DNA from: Indolivaga capnocytophagoides DSM 22835
GTDB lineage: Bacteria; Bacteroidota; Bacteroidia; Bacteroidales; Dysgonomonadaceae
Direction of reading: 5' to 3'
Length of the DNA: 64,000 nucleotides
Assembly (NCBI RefSeq): GCF_000426485.1
Contig: NZ_AUFL01000005.1
Location: forward strand, 1-64,000
Numbering within the stretch: position 1 is the stretch's first letter; each line of letters starts with the position of its first letter. The position numbers and the translations under genes were made by a program. The notes under the pieces are model-generated. The model did no database searches. It was not told the DNA's origin and worked only from the letters and a program-made list of their open reading frames with translations. Below, piece by piece: positions 11,143-20,169 of the stretch.

Positions 11143-11216
11143 TTAATTTGAATTAAGTCTGCAGCCCTTTTTATTTACAGACGGAGAAAAAGGCTCTGCT
11201 ATTCAAAGCGATTCTC

Positions 11217-11831
11217 TCATATCGTAAATGTGAGGACATAATAGTCCGTAATAAAATACTGAATATTAAAACAAAGCTGTCGCTCTGTATAAAATTCACG
11301 AGATGTTAAAACTCCTGATGCAGCAGGTGTAAATGAATTGATCAGAAAATCGTTTTTCAACTCAACACCTTCCATACTTAACGCCTTATACATCGTTTCT
11401 TTTGCCGACCAATGGAGTAAAAGATGGATTATTTCGTTTTCGGAATCGATAAATTCCTTATCGGAAATAAAGCGGGAACGTATTCGTTTTACCCGATCAG
11501 ATATATATTCTATATCTATACCGAGATACTCCGAATGCGACAAAATAACAGCTGCATATCCTTTTGTATGACTGATAGATATATTAAGAGGATAATCTCT
11601 GAGATACGGTTTACCATTCGACTGATATTCTATTTTTGCAGAACGATCTATTATATGAGACAATAATACCCGTGTTGCAGCAATTTCGAGAAGACGGCTT
11701 TCGGAATGATATTCCTGACGCAGCGTATCAGACTCTTCTTTTTCAAGCTGAGATAATAGAGTATCCGCGGATTCTGTTATCTTCCAGACCCCTAATATAT
11801 ATTTAGAATTTGTTTCTTTATGAATCAGCAT
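11217..11831 (-). CDS. 4'-phosphopantetheinyl transferase family protein
   Basis: A 204-residue Sfp/HetI-type enzyme that moves the phosphopantetheine arm of CoA to a serine of a carrier protein. The magnesium-binding motif LGIDIEYI (around 100) and the later SAKETMYKAL (W/FSxKEAxxK motif) carry the Asp and Glu ligands, and ISISHTKGYAAV precedes them. The length suits the Sfp class rather than the short AcpS class. No polyketide or peptide synthetase is nearby, so the target may be the fatty-acid acyl carrier protein or a distant cluster. It is transcribed with the neighbouring VOC gene on the minus strand, 76 bp apart. Confidence 0.88.
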   Translation of the reverse strand: MLIHKETNSKYILGVWKITESADTLLSQLEKEESDTLRQEYHSESRLLEIAATRVLLSHIIDRSAKIEYQSNGKPYLRDYPLNISISHTKGYAAVILSHSEYLGIDIEYISDRVKRIRSRFISDKEFIDSENEIIHLLLHWSAKETMYKALSMEGVELKNDFLINSFTPAASGVLTSREFYTERQLCFNIQYFITDYYVLTFTI

Positions 11832-11907
11832 TAATATTTTAATTTAACTCATCCTTGTAGTTTACTCTCACGAATATACGAAAAGAGATGATACCCTAAA
11901 AACGAAT

Positions 11908-12294
11908 TCACCGCTCATACATCTCAATCGGTAACCCATCGGGGTCACTGAAAAAAATAAACGATTTACCTGTATATTCATCAACTCTGATATCTTCGTG
12001 AAGAATCCCTTTCGAATCCAGTTCTCTCACAGAATCTTTAATATCATCAACGGCAAAAGCCAGATGCCTCAAGCCTGCGGCCTCGGGATAAGACAAACGT
12101 TTGGGAGGATCGGGGAAAGAAAATAATTCGATCAGATAAATCGCGTTCAGAGACAAATCTGTTTTATATGAATTTCTTTCTTCCCTAAAATATTCAGCTT
12201 CTACTTTAAAGCCCAATACATCTGTATAAAATTGTTTGGATTTGGAGTAATCCGAACAAATAATTGCGATATGGTGTATACCTTGTAATTTCAT
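11908..12294 (-). CDS. VOC-family (glyoxalase-like) metalloprotein, YaeR/GloA2-like
   Basis: The 128-residue protein has two beta-alpha-beta-beta-beta modules typical of the vicinal oxygen chelate fold. Metal ligands are visible as the His of GIHHIAIICSDYSKS, the Glu in LIELFSF, the His in LRHLAFAVDD and the Glu of LPIEMYER. The pattern FYTDVLGF and DPDGLPIE is that of YaeR/SMU1112c-type proteins. These resemble lactoylglutathione lyase, but their substrate is often unproven, so a role in methylglyoxal removal is only possible. A degenerate copy of the AGGTCTGAGACCT-type repeat lies directly before its start codon. Confidence 0.85.
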   Translation of the reverse strand: MKLQGIHHIAIICSDYSKSKQFYTDVLGFKVEAEYFREERNSYKTDLSLNAIYLIELFSFPDPPKRLSYPEAAGLRHLAFAVDDIKDSVRELDSKGILHEDIRVDEYTGKSFIFFSDPDGLPIEMYER

Positions 12295-12296
12295 TT

Positions 12297-12360
12297 AAGG
12301 ATGCAAACCTATTTATAGCCTTGGCAAGTATAACAATCAGAGTTCGTTATAACTTGAAAA
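12297..12360 (-). repeat. Dispersed intergenic repeat, degenerate copy (minus orientation)
   Basis: Read on the minus strand, this stretch matches the repeat at 59286-59361: TATTTAAT just outside, then CAAGTTATA, GTTATACTTGCCAA and ATAAATAGGT. The terminal palindrome is degraded (AGGTTTGCATCCT). It ends 3 nt from the start codon of the VOC gene. Confidence 0.6.
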
Positions 12361-12482
12361 CATATTATTAAATACCTCATATTACTTAAATATTCTTCTT
12401 TGAAAGAAACGAATGTAACAAAAAATACATCATTCTGAATAAAATGACTTATATCTTCTCTATTTTTGACCAGAAATTAGTG

Positions 12483-12512
12483 TTTGTTTTACAATAATTA
12501 ATTATATCTTCG
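12483..12512 (+). promoter_or_regulatory. Promoter of the first arabinofuranosidase gene
   Basis: TTTG (12483-12486), an 18-nt spacer and TATCTTCG (12505-12512) give a near-consensus Bacteroidota promoter. The predicted leader is about 145 nt and contains the palindrome at 12630. Confidence 0.5.
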
Positions 12513-12629
12513 TGTCAGAGCTCGGGACTCTTTCATTTGATCAGAATCCTTATAAGCAACTGAAAGTATTTAATGATATATTTAACAAAATAATTATCTG
12601 ATGCTTTTACATTCGTCTAGTCAATAAAC

Positions 12630-12642
12630 AGGTCTGAGACCT
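12630..12642 (+). repeat. AGGTCTGAGACCT palindrome, 20 nt before the GH51 start
   Basis: Exact copy of the recurrent 13-mer (6-bp arms around a central G), followed by TAA. Upstream sequence from about 12566 (AAAGTATTTAAT, then ATAAAC) resembles the longer repeat seen at 59286-59361. Confidence 0.75.
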
Positions 12643-12662
12643 TAACCACTTAATTAATACAC

Positions 12663-14207
12663 ATGAAAAAAATCCTTACCACAGTTTATGCGATTTTGTT
12701 AGTTACATTCTCAGCATCATCACAGAATTCGGATGTTTCGATCCGTGTCTATCCCGAAAAGGGAAATCAAGTTATCAGCAAACACATTTACGGTCATTTT
12801 GCAGAGCATCTGGGGTCGTGTATATACGGCGGACTTTGGGTTGGGGAGAACTCTCCGATACCGAACACCAAAGGTTATCGCACAGATGTGCTTGAAGCCT
12901 TAAAAAAGCTGCAAATACCCAACCTGCGCTGGCCTGGAGGCTGTTTTGCAGATGAATACCACTGGATGGACGGAATAGGTCCTCGTGAAAAAAGGCCGAA
13001 GATGGTCAACAACAATTGGGGCGGCACTGTTGAAGACAATAGCTTCGGCACACACGAATTTCTTAACCTTTGCGAATTATTAGATTGCGAACCTTATATC
13101 AGTGGCAATGTCGGCAGCGGAACAGTTGAAGAACTTGCCAAATGGGTAGAATATATGACATCTGACGGAGACAGCCCGATGGCAAATCTGCGCCGTCAAA
13201 ACGGACGTGAAAAACCTTGGAAAGTAAAATACCTTGGTGTCGGAAACGAAAGCTGGGGATGCGGAGGCGATATGCTCCCTGAATATTATGCAGATCTGTA
13301 CCGCAGATATGCTGTATATTGCCGCAACTTCGACGGGAACCAGCTTTTCAAAATAGGCAGCGGTGCCAGCGACTATGATTATAACTGGACAGATGTACTA
13401 ATGAAAAAAGCAGGTAATAAAATGAATGGCTTATCGCTTCATTATTATACTGTAAAAGGATGGGGTAAGGACCAAAAAGGGTCTGCAACCAACTTTACCG
13501 ATGAAGACTACTACTGGACACTAGGCAAATCGCTCGAAATAGAAGAAGTCATACAAAAACATATGTCTATCATGGACAAATACGACAAAGACAAAAAAGT
13601 CGGTCTGATGGTGGACGAATGGGGTACATGGTTTGAAGTCGAACCCGGAACCAATCCCGGATTTCTTTATCAGCAGAATACAATGAGAGATGCTTTTGTA
13701 GCAGCACTAACGTTAAACACCTTCAACAAATACGGAGACCGTATACAAATGGCTAATATTGCTCAGGTTGTTAATGTTTTACAATCAATGATACTAACCA
13801 AAGACGATAAGATGACCCTAACCCCTACATATCATGTGTTTGATATGTATAGAGTACATCAGGATGCGACCTATTTACCTTTGGACATTATCTCTCAAAC
13901 TAAAGAAATCAGAGGACGGAATGTATCTTTAGTGAATGCTTCGGCTTCAAAAAAAGACGGACTGACTCATATTACTTTAGCGAATATAGACCTGACCAAT
14001 TCTCAGAATGTCAATATAGATTTATCAAATACGAAGATATCCAAAGTCAGCGGACGTATTCTTACTTCAAAAGATATACATGATCATAACACCTTCGAAA
14101 ACCCGAATCTGGTACAACCCCAGACTTTCAACGGCGCAAAAATCGTAAATGGTAAACTGAACGTTCAATTACCGGCTAAATCTATTGTTGTTCTCGAAAT
14201 ACAATAA
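12663..14207 (+). CDS. Secreted alpha-L-arabinofuranosidase, GH51
   Basis: A 514-residue retaining glycoside hydrolase that removes terminal arabinofuranose from arabinan or arabinoxylan. A signal peptide (1-20, ending FSASS/Q) sends it across the inner membrane. GH51 motifs: [30 protein letters not shown], the acid/base E196 in GVGNES and the nucleophile E319 in VDEWGTWF, followed by the C-terminal beta-sandwich. Length is usual for one-domain GH51 enzymes. It heads a pair with a second GH51 gene 334 bp downstream. No SusC/SusD pair or sensor is next to them, so this is not a typical full polysaccharide utilization locus. Confidence 0.93.
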   Translation: MKKILTTVYAILLVTFSASSQNSDVSIRVYPEKGNQVISKHIYGHFAEHLGSCIYGGLWVGENSPIPNTKGYRTDVLEALKKLQIPNLRWPGGCFADEYHWMDGIGPREKRPKMVNNNWGGTVEDNSFGTHEFLNLCELLDCEPYISGNVGSGTVEELAKWVEYMTSDGDSPMANLRRQNGREKPWKVKYLGVGNESWGCGGDMLPEYYADLYRRYAVYCRNFDGNQLFKIGSGASDYDYNWTDVLMKKAGNKMNGLSLHYYTVKGWGKDQKGSATNFTDEDYYWTLGKSLEIEEVIQKHMSIMDKYDKDKKVGLMVDEWGTWFEVEPGTNPGFLYQQNTMRDAFVAALTLNTFNKYGDRIQMANIAQVVNVLQSMILTKDDKMTLTPTYHVFDMYRVHQDATYLPLDIISQTKEIRGRNVSLVNASASKKDGLTHITLANIDLTNSQNVNIDLSNTKISKVSGRILTSKDIHDHNTFENPNLVQPQTFNGAKIVNGKLNVQLPAKSIVVLEIQ

Positions 14208-14540
14208 AGGAATCAGATCTGTTTTATCTCTTTTTATCTATACGGAAAGGGACGAATTAATTAAGAGAAATCAGCTAGCACTGAAACAAATACCAATTGA
14301 AAGGGGAAAAGGTGTCATTCGAAAAAGTGTAATTTTAGAGTAACCTTTGTTACCTTTTAATTATGAGCAATTATCTGACACGAACAGGTAAGGTTACAAA
14401 AGGAAAAAGTAACACCCCAAAGCGTACACAAAGGGTGTAACCTTTGTTACCTTTTTCAAAATTGATAACTGTTGACTGATCACTGATTTTTGTCTTTTTC
14501 GATAAATACTCATTAATAAGCATTTATATTATAGAAAACA
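14208..14540. other. Intergenic region between the two GH51 genes
   Basis: No coding sequence is supported. Most of it (14321-14480) is a diverged copy of the GGTAACAAAGG repeat family described separately. No convincing terminator follows the first GH51 gene, so the second may be reached by readthrough. Confidence 0.5.
14321..14480. repeat. Diverged third copy of the 263-bp repeat family
   Basis: The stretch GAAAAAGTGTAATTTTAGAG, then TAACCTTTGTTACCTTTT, aligns with 48098-48133. The later part (AAAGTAACA..CCAAAGCGTACACAAAG, TGTAACCTTTGTTACC, TTGATAACTGTTGACTGAT) aligns with 48229-48330. The central GGGCGAATAATTATTCGCCC palindrome present in the other copies is missing. Confidence 0.7.
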
Positions 14541-17147
14541 ATGAAAAAAATTATATTCCTGATCAGTATATTTATACTGACCACGTTATATACAACTAGA
14601 GCATCGGCACAAGCCGTAGCCAATGCTCCACAGTCGGCATACATATTTGCGTATGCCACCACCAAGAACAACGGACACAACGGGCTGCATTTTGCATGGA
14701 GTTTAGATAAAGTCTATTGGCATAGCATCGGACCGGAACACAGTTATATGAAAAGTGATTATGGCCCTTGGGGTAGTCAAAAGCGTATGCTCGCTCCATT
14801 TCTATTTCAGGCAGCTGATGGTGTATGGCACTGCATCTGGAGCCTGAACGAAAGGGACGGAGTTTTTGCTCATGCGGCATCACAGGATCTTGTTACATGG
14901 AAAAGACAATCTTACCCTGAAGTCATGGAAGGCAGTAACTGCTTAAATCTTCAAATTACCCCCGATAAAGCTGCCGGATCGTATCAAATATCGTGGATTA
15001 GCGACAAAGCATCAGCCAAACAAGCCTTTATCGTAACAACCAAAGATTTCAAAAATTATTCTTCAACAAAATCTATAAATACGCCAGCTCAGGATTTAAG
15101 AACTTCTGTCATTATAGACGGTACAGCCGAAACAGGAACAGTTCATTCTGTCTCATGGAGTATTGTGGATGGACTCATCAAAAGTCAAAAACTAGCAGCC
15201 TATAACAATTCAATCTGGTCGGAACTCGCAAAAGACGATCCTATCCGATTTGCATCTTTGGAACCATTTTCTGTAAACATATCTGTCGATGCTTCAAAAA
15301 GCAAGAAGATAAGCGACCTGCTTATCGGTGCATTCTTCGAAGATATTAACTATGCGGCAGACGGAGGACTGTATGCTGAGCTTATTCAAAACAGAGACTT
15401 TGAATATACTGTAAGCGACAAAAAAGGCAGAGACCAAAACTGGAACAGCAAGTATGCATGGGACGTATCCGGAAATGGCATCAGCTTCTCTATTGACTCG
15501 GTTTCACCCATACATATAAATAATAAGCATTATGCAGTTCTGAATATCAGCCAGCAAGGTGCATCTTTCACGAATAAGGGATATGACGGAATTGCAGTAA
15601 AAGGAGGAGAAAAGTATTATCTTTCACTATTTACCAAAGTTCTCAACGGAAAAGGAGGAAAACTATCCATTCGCTTGAAAAACAAAAATGGCAAAACCAT
15701 TGCTGAAAGTCAGATTAAAACAGGCTCTACAGATTGGAAAAAGCAAGAAATAATTCTATCTGCTAAAGAAACATCTGCTGAAACTATTCTCGAAATAACC
15801 CCTGAATTTACGGGTAAAGTTGCACTTGATATGGTTTCTCTATTCCCACAGAACACATTCAAGGGACATCGCAATGGACTACGTGCCGATCTGGCACAAA
15901 CTATCGCAGATATACATCCCCGATTTGTCCGTTTTCCCGGTGGCTGCGTCACTCACGGCGATGGATTACACAATATCTACCAATGGAAAAATACAATCGG
16001 GTCTCTTGAGTCTCGTATCTCACAAGGCAATATCTGGAATTACCACCAATCGATGGGACTGGGATATTTCGAGTATTTCCAATTCTGCGAAGATATGGGG
16101 GCAGAACCTCTGCCTGTAATCGCAGCCGGAGTGCCCTGCCAGAATTCAGGAACGGGAGGTGCAGGCCAGCAAGGCGGCGTACCTATGGAAGAAATGGGAC
16201 AGTATATTCAGGATATTCTCGATCTGGTAGAATATGCCAACGGAGATGTAAAAACCACATGGGGTAAAAAACGTGCCGAAGCCGGACATCCCAAACCATT
16301 CAATCTGAAATATATCGGTATAGGAAATGAAGATCTTATTACAGATATTTTCGAAGATCGCTTCACAATGATATACAACGCTTTAAAAGAAAAGCATCCC
16401 GAAATTACAGTTATCGGAACAGTAGGTCCATTTTGTGAAGGTACTGATTATGAAGAAGGATGGGACGTAGCAAGCAGGTTGCATGTACCTATGGTAGACG
16501 AACATTATTATCAGACTCCGGGCTGGTTTATTCACAATCAGGATTTTTATGATAAGTACGATCGTTCTAAATCGAAAGTCTATCTGGGAGAATATGCATC
16601 ACACGTTCCGGGAAGGCATAACAATATGGAAACTGCTTTGTCGGAAGCTTTGTATATGACTTCGCTCGAAAGAAACGGCGATGTGGTAAGTATGAGTTCT
16701 TATGCTCCATTGCTGGCTAAAGAGAAATATACCAACTGGAATCCCGATTTGATCTATTTCAATAATACAGAGGTGAAACTAACACCGGGCTACTATGTGC
16801 AAAAGCTATATGGCCAAAATGCAGGAAATGAATATCTGCCTTCGATAATCAGCACGAATGAAACCAATAATTCGGCGAAAGTAAGAGTCGGCAAGTCGAT
16901 TGTCCGTGACAGCAAAACGGGGGATATTATAATAAAACTGGTAAATATGCTTCCTGTGGCTGTAGATACCAAAATAAACATGGGAGACATATCCATTACT
17001 GATACTAATGCCCAGAAAACAGTACTACAAGGACAACCCGATGACAAAACACCGACTCCGGTAGTATCGGATTTTAAAGTAGGAAAAGAGTTTAACAATG
17101 AACTTCCACCCTACTCGTTTACTGTAATCAGAATAAAAGCCCAATAA
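14541..17147 (+). CDS. Multidomain secreted GH51 arabinofuranosidase with N-terminal propeller-like domain
   Basis: An 868-residue protein with a signal peptide (1-24). Residues about 30-235 look like a beta-propeller glycosidase fold of the GH43/GH32 kind (FAYATTKNNGHNGLHFAWS, KRMLAPFLFQAADGVWHCIWS, SQDLVTWKRQ). From about 243 it becomes a GH51 enzyme: IGAFFEDINYAADGGLYAE, an inserted carbohydrate-binding-like sandwich (about 290-435) and the catalytic barrel with VRFPGGCVTHG, acid/base E597 in GIGNED and nucleophile E684 in YLGEYASH. It probably acts on the same arabinose-bearing polymer as the upstream GH51. Whether the N-terminal domain is catalytic or only binds sugar cannot be told; I do not see a full GH43 catalytic triad with confidence. 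Confidence 0.88.
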   Translation: MKKIIFLISIFILTTLYTTRASAQAVANAPQSAYIFAYATTKNNGHNGLHFAWSLDKVYWHSIGPEHSYMKSDYGPWGSQKRMLAPFLFQAADGVWHCIWSLNERDGVFAHAASQDLVTWKRQSYPEVMEGSNCLNLQITPDKAAGSYQISWISDKASAKQAFIVTTKDFKNYSSTKSINTPAQDLRTSVIIDGTAETGTVHSVSWSIVDGLIKSQKLAAYNNSIWSELAKDDPIRFASLEPFSVNISVDASKSKKISDLLIGAFFEDINYAADGGLYAELIQNRDFEYTVSDKKGRDQNWNSKYAWDVSGNGISFSIDSVSPIHINNKHYAVLNISQQGASFTNKGYDGIAVKGGEKYYLSLFTKVLNGKGGKLSIRLKNKNGKTIAESQIKTGSTDWKKQEIILSAKETSAETILEITPEFTGKVALDMVSLFPQNTFKGHRNGLRADLAQTIADIHPRFVRFPGGCVTHGDGLHNIYQWKNTIGSLESRISQGNIWNYHQSMGLGYFEYFQFCEDMGAEPLPVIAAGVPCQNSGTGGAGQQGGVPMEEMGQYIQDILDLVEYANGDVKTTWGKKRAEAGHPKPFNLKYIGIGNEDLITDIFEDRFTMIYNALKEKHPEITVIGTVGPFCEGTDYEEGWDVASRLHVPMVDEHYYQTPGWFIHNQDFYDKYDRSKSKVYLGEYASHVPGRHNNMETALSEALYMTSLERNGDVVSMSSYAPLLAKEKYTNWNPDLIYFNNTEVKLTPGYYVQKLYGQNAGNEYLPSIISTNETNNSAKVRVGKSIVRDSKTGDIIIKLVNMLPVAVDTKINMGDISITDTNAQKTVLQGQPDDKTPTPVVSDFKVGKEFNNELPPYSFTVIRIKAQ

Positions 17148-17150
17148 GTA

Positions 17151-17186
17151 AAAAAGAAGACTGCCTCATTGAGGTAGTCTTCTTCA
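17151..17186 (+). terminator. Terminator after the GH51 pair
   Basis: Arms 17154-17167 and 17171-17184 pair over 14 positions, including one G-U, around a 3-nt loop, 4 nt after the stop codon. The trailing T tract is weak (TTCTTCATATA). Confidence 0.65.
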
Positions 17187-17196
17187 TATAATAGTC

Positions 17197-17273
17197 GAAA
17201 GCGTTCTAAAAGAACTTTGTTTAAAATCATAATAACCAATACAAAGGTTAATGAGTACTTTTCGAACGCTTTC
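17197..17273. repeat. Nested inverted repeat between GH51 and the Hsp20-like gene
   Basis: Outer arms GAAAGCGTTC (17197-17206) and GAACGCTTTC (17264-17273) are perfect complements. Inner arms AACTTTGT (17213-17220) and ACAAAGGTT pair with one bulge. The structure lies 7 nt after the Hsp20-like stop codon and could shape the 3' end of that transcript. Confidence 0.5.
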
Positions 17274-17279
17274 TTTATC

Positions 17280-17600
17280 TTATACAGACAAATCCTTTTT
17301 GGGAAACGATACTTTAAATGACCCGTGCTTGCAGTCCATACAACTGGACGATACATCTATAGAGCCCGGTATCTTTATATTTCTTAGGAAACAAGTATCG
17401 GTACCTCTCTGACAACCATATATACACAACACATTATCTTTGAAGCTCAATTTGAAATCGCCTTCATGAAATCCGGGAGCATACAATTCGATTCTGAATT
17501 CGTCTTTATTATCAACATAGCTTACTGACGAATAGCACCCGTGATGATAATCTCTTACTTGGCTTTGTTCCAAAGATGGTAATAAACGTCTACTCTCCAT
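17280..17600 (-). CDS. Cysteine-rich small Hsp20/alpha-crystallin-like protein
   Basis: A 106-residue protein with the alpha-crystallin core pattern: FRIELYAPGFHEGDFKLSF, NVLCIYG, then IPGSIDVSSS and GSFKVSFPKK in the usual order. Small heat-shock proteins hold unfolded proteins in solution. This one is shorter than the usual 140-150 residues, lacks the C-terminal IxI motif and has six cysteines, which is unusual for the family. The frame extends upstream to a TTG at 17642, but the ATG at 17600 (MESRRLLPSL) matches where such proteins begin. It could be a redox-responsive or metal-binding derivative; that is inference. It stands alone between convergent GH51 and an accessory lipoprotein gene. 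Confidence 0.7.
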   Translation of the reverse strand: MESRRLLPSLEQSQVRDYHHGCYSSVSYVDNKDEFRIELYAPGFHEGDFKLSFKDNVLCIYGCQRGTDTCFLRNIKIPGSIDVSSSCMDCKHGSFKVSFPKKDLSV

Positions 17601-17742
17601 AATTATTATTGATTGAAGTTTGTACATATTTATAACAAACAATCAGTCGAAATTGATTTGGTTCTTTTCATAAAGAATCTAAAAGATTTATAGGAATAAC
17701 GATAATAAATCAAAAAAGCTTAAGTATATATACAGAGGTTCA

Positions 17743-19365
17743 TTATAAACAACTTTGACCTTGGATTATTTTATACTGTGGGATATATGACCGAGTCAGA
17801 GTTATAGGCTGAGTTCCATATTCTGGTTTAGGGTATAGCGTTAAAGTAACTTTTACAACAAAATTATGTTTCACTCTTCCCGTTGTTATTGAATGCGCCT
17901 CACATGTAATAACAGTAGGATCCATAGATGGTTTATACGTCGGAGCAGCTCCACTAGTATAACTAATTTTAGGATACCTGTAAAATACATTCGAGTCGTC
18001 CTTATACAACAAAACGCCCTTATCAATTCCAAATTCAGAATAACTGTCACTATTCCAATTAGTACTCCCGTTAAATTTTTCATAATATATAATCTCGGAA
18101 TCAACATTGTATGAGTTAATCATATTCTGAGTTTCCGGATTGAGCTCTACCTTTACCGAACCAGATTCGATATACATAGCCTGAGAATAACTATAAACGC
18201 CATTGTACCCATTTCCACCAGTATGCTCCCATGCTACTTTATCAATAATTATAATAGGACTTTTCTCTATATTCCACACTCCTAACGGCGAGGTATAAAT
18301 TGGAAGAAGTCTGTCTCCTGTTACAGTCAAAGAGCCAGGAAATAATAAGTTCTGAATAGGTTTTCCTGCAGAAGGAATTACACTGGTTATAGATCCTGAT
18401 ATATTTACCGAACCTGTTGTTTTAAAAGATAAGTCCTGTACCGTTTTACTTGAACTTCCTCCTATGCCAAGAAAAGACCCGAAGACCAGATTGACACCAC
18501 TTGTAATCATCGCTGAAACTCCTCCACTAACGATTGCAGAAACAGCAGAAGCCGCTAATGATGGCAAAATTTTCTTCGCTGTCAACTGATTATTAACATA
18601 AGATTTTGCAGAATCGGCAACAACCGTTGCTGCACTATTTATTATATCAGTTACGGGGTTAGAAGAACTTGTACTTACTATTGTACCTTCAGATTTTAAA
18701 TTAACATCTCCTAACAGTGAAATATCCCCAACATTCTTATCATACAAGCCAATACTAAATAATTGTCGTTTAGTTGAAGCATCAGGATCATATGTAAACT
18801 CAATATCAAAACAATTCCAACCTAAAGTTAGACTTTTTGATTCTGTTGACGATATATTAGTCACATAAGATTCTGATGCACCACTGCTGGTTAGAGGCAG
18901 AGTGAAGTGTCCTGCTGTATTTAAGAGTTTAGAAACCTCAGACAGTCGTACCTGCCAAAACGTAACACTGCCTGCTTGGGGTCGTTCTTTCAAATAATAG
19001 AACACTCTCAAAAGTCCTGTCAGCTTATTATAAAACATCAAATAGTATTTACCTTCTTGATATTCTTCAGGATCAGTACAGAAATTATAAACCATCATCC
19101 AACCATTCTTTTTCTGGTAGTCGCTCGTGATATAATATGGAATCTGAGCTTCGGCCCCATTGTACCAAGGTAAAATAACTTCCTGAGAAAAATTAAAAAG
19201 ACTGATCTTGTTAATGTTTTCCCAATCAAAAGAGACATTCTGCCTTAAACTCTCAGAGGATCTTAGCGTAGACTCTGGTTCCAAGGGATCATCCAACAAT
19301 GATTCTTGAGTATTACAACTAAAAAAAAATAAAACAATAGAGAACAATAATAAATTCGTTTTCAT
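17743..19365 (-). CDS. Large surface lipoprotein of unknown function
   Basis: A 540-residue protein with a clear lipoprotein signal peptide (LLLFSIVLFFFSC, modified Cys near residue 17), so it is anchored in the outer or inner membrane. The body is rich in Ser, Thr and aromatic residues in a beta-sandwich-like pattern. In the middle (about 260-300) is a strongly hydrophobic Ala/Gly/Ser segment (AASAVSAIVSGGVSAMITSG, then VNLVFGSFLGIGG) that resembles glycine-zipper membrane-inserting segments. I do not recognise the family. Neighbours are unrelated (Hsp20-like, divergent LuxR regulator). The glycine-zipper segment makes a membrane-active or oligomerising role conceivable, but nothing in the sequence proves it. 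Confidence 0.75.
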   Translation of the reverse strand: MKTNLLLFSIVLFFFSCNTQESLLDDPLEPESTLRSSESLRQNVSFDWENINKISLFNFSQEVILPWYNGAEAQIPYYITSDYQKKNGWMMVYNFCTDPEEYQEGKYYLMFYNKLTGLLRVFYYLKERPQAGSVTFWQVRLSEVSKLLNTAGHFTLPLTSSGASESYVTNISSTESKSLTLGWNCFDIEFTYDPDASTKRQLFSIGLYDKNVGDISLLGDVNLKSEGTIVSTSSSNPVTDIINSAATVVADSAKSYVNNQLTAKKILPSLAASAVSAIVSGGVSAMITSGVNLVFGSFLGIGGSSSKTVQDLSFKTTGSVNISGSITSVIPSAGKPIQNLLFPGSLTVTGDRLLPIYTSPLGVWNIEKSPIIIIDKVAWEHTGGNGYNGVYSYSQAMYIESGSVKVELNPETQNMINSYNVDSEIIYYEKFNGSTNWNSDSYSEFGIDKGVLLYKDDSNVFYRYPKISYTSGAAPTYKPSMDPTVITCEAHSITTGRVKHNFVVKVTLTLYPKPEYGTQPITLTRSYIPQYKIIQGQSCL

Positions 19366-19396
19366 AGGTCTGTTTTATAAAAAATTAATAACAGCC

Positions 19397-19404
19397 CAAA
19401 GGTA
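19397..19404 (-). promoter_or_regulatory. Promoter -7 box of the lipoprotein gene
   Basis: TACCTTTG on the minus strand matches TAnnTTTG and lies 32 nt before the start codon. No good -33 element is seen. Confidence 0.4.
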
Positions 19405-19569
19405 AGAACCAGATAACCATATCACTATAATAAATTTCTCCTTTTATTATAAAATCAGTTATTATTCAAATACTCTAATTTATATTAAAAGACAAATAAT
19501 CTAGGATTATTAATATTTTATCACGTTCTTTGTATTATAAAGAATCATTCTAGATAAGATCAAGAGTAG

Positions 19570-20169
19570 ATGGCAAGCATGAGTAAGGTTTTAGCAGTTG
19601 CAGAAACATCATATATTATCCGAAAAGGATTGGTATATGTACTTTCTCAGTTACCTATTGTAGCAAAAGTAGTAGAACTCAAAGAATTAGAAGACATTAA
19701 TTATCAATTAAATATACTTAAACCGGATGCCCTGCTTATCAATCCAATGCTATTGGGACATACTGCAAAATCCGATATAAAACAACATCTCAGTCTCGAG
19801 AAAAGCATTCCGGTCATAGCTTTGGTTTATAATCTTATCGATGAACGATTCTACCAATCATACGATGCATTGATCAGAATAAATGATTCTGAATCTAAAA
19901 TAGAAGAGGTACTATCGACCGCTCTCAACAAGGATCACATGAAAAAGACCGATCAGGAAGAGTTGAGCGATAGAGAAAAAGAAATATTAACCAGTATCGT
20001 AAAAGGTATGAGCAACAAGGAAATAGCCGAATTTCATAACATATCGATACACACCGTCATTACACACCGCCGGAATATCGGCCGAAAATTGGAAATACAC
20101 AGTGTATCAGGACTTACAATCTATGCTATATTAAACAAATTGGTAGACATAAAAGACATAAAGCTATGA
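19570..20169 (+). CDS. LuxR-type transcriptional regulator with degenerate receiver domain
   Basis: A 199-residue regulator. Residues 1-125 have a receiver-like fold, but the position of the phosphorylated Asp is Asn (N58 in KPDALLINPMLLG), so classical phosphorylation by a histidine kinase is unlikely. Residues about 134-190 form a NarL/LuxR helix-turn-helix (LSDREKEILTSIVKGMSNKE, then SIHTVITHRRNIGRKL). The stop overlaps the start of the hemerythrin-like gene by 4 nt (ATGA), so the two are translationally coupled. The pair suggests that a di-iron protein senses O2, NO or redox state and modulates the regulator. That link is an inference from context. Confidence 0.85.
   Translation: MASMSKVLAVAETSYIIRKGLVYVLSQLPIVAKVVELKELEDINYQLNILKPDALLINPMLLGHTAKSDIKQHLSLEKSIPVIALVYNLIDERFYQSYDALIRINDSESKIEEVLSTALNKDHMKKTDQEELSDREKEILTSIVKGMSNKEIAEFHNISIHTVITHRRNIGRKLEIHSVSGLTIYAILNKLVDIKDIKL

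Noticed and set aside
11161-11199. Imperfect hairpin after the phosphopantetheinyl transferase gene as a terminator
   Set aside because: Arms pair imperfectly and no T tract follows on the minus strand; evidence was too weak to list.
12663-17147. GH51 pair as a complete polysaccharide utilization locus
   Set aside because: No SusC/SusD pair, surface glycan-binding protein or hybrid two-component or anti-sigma regulator lies beside it; the TonB receptor at 4335 is Oar-like and 5 kb away.
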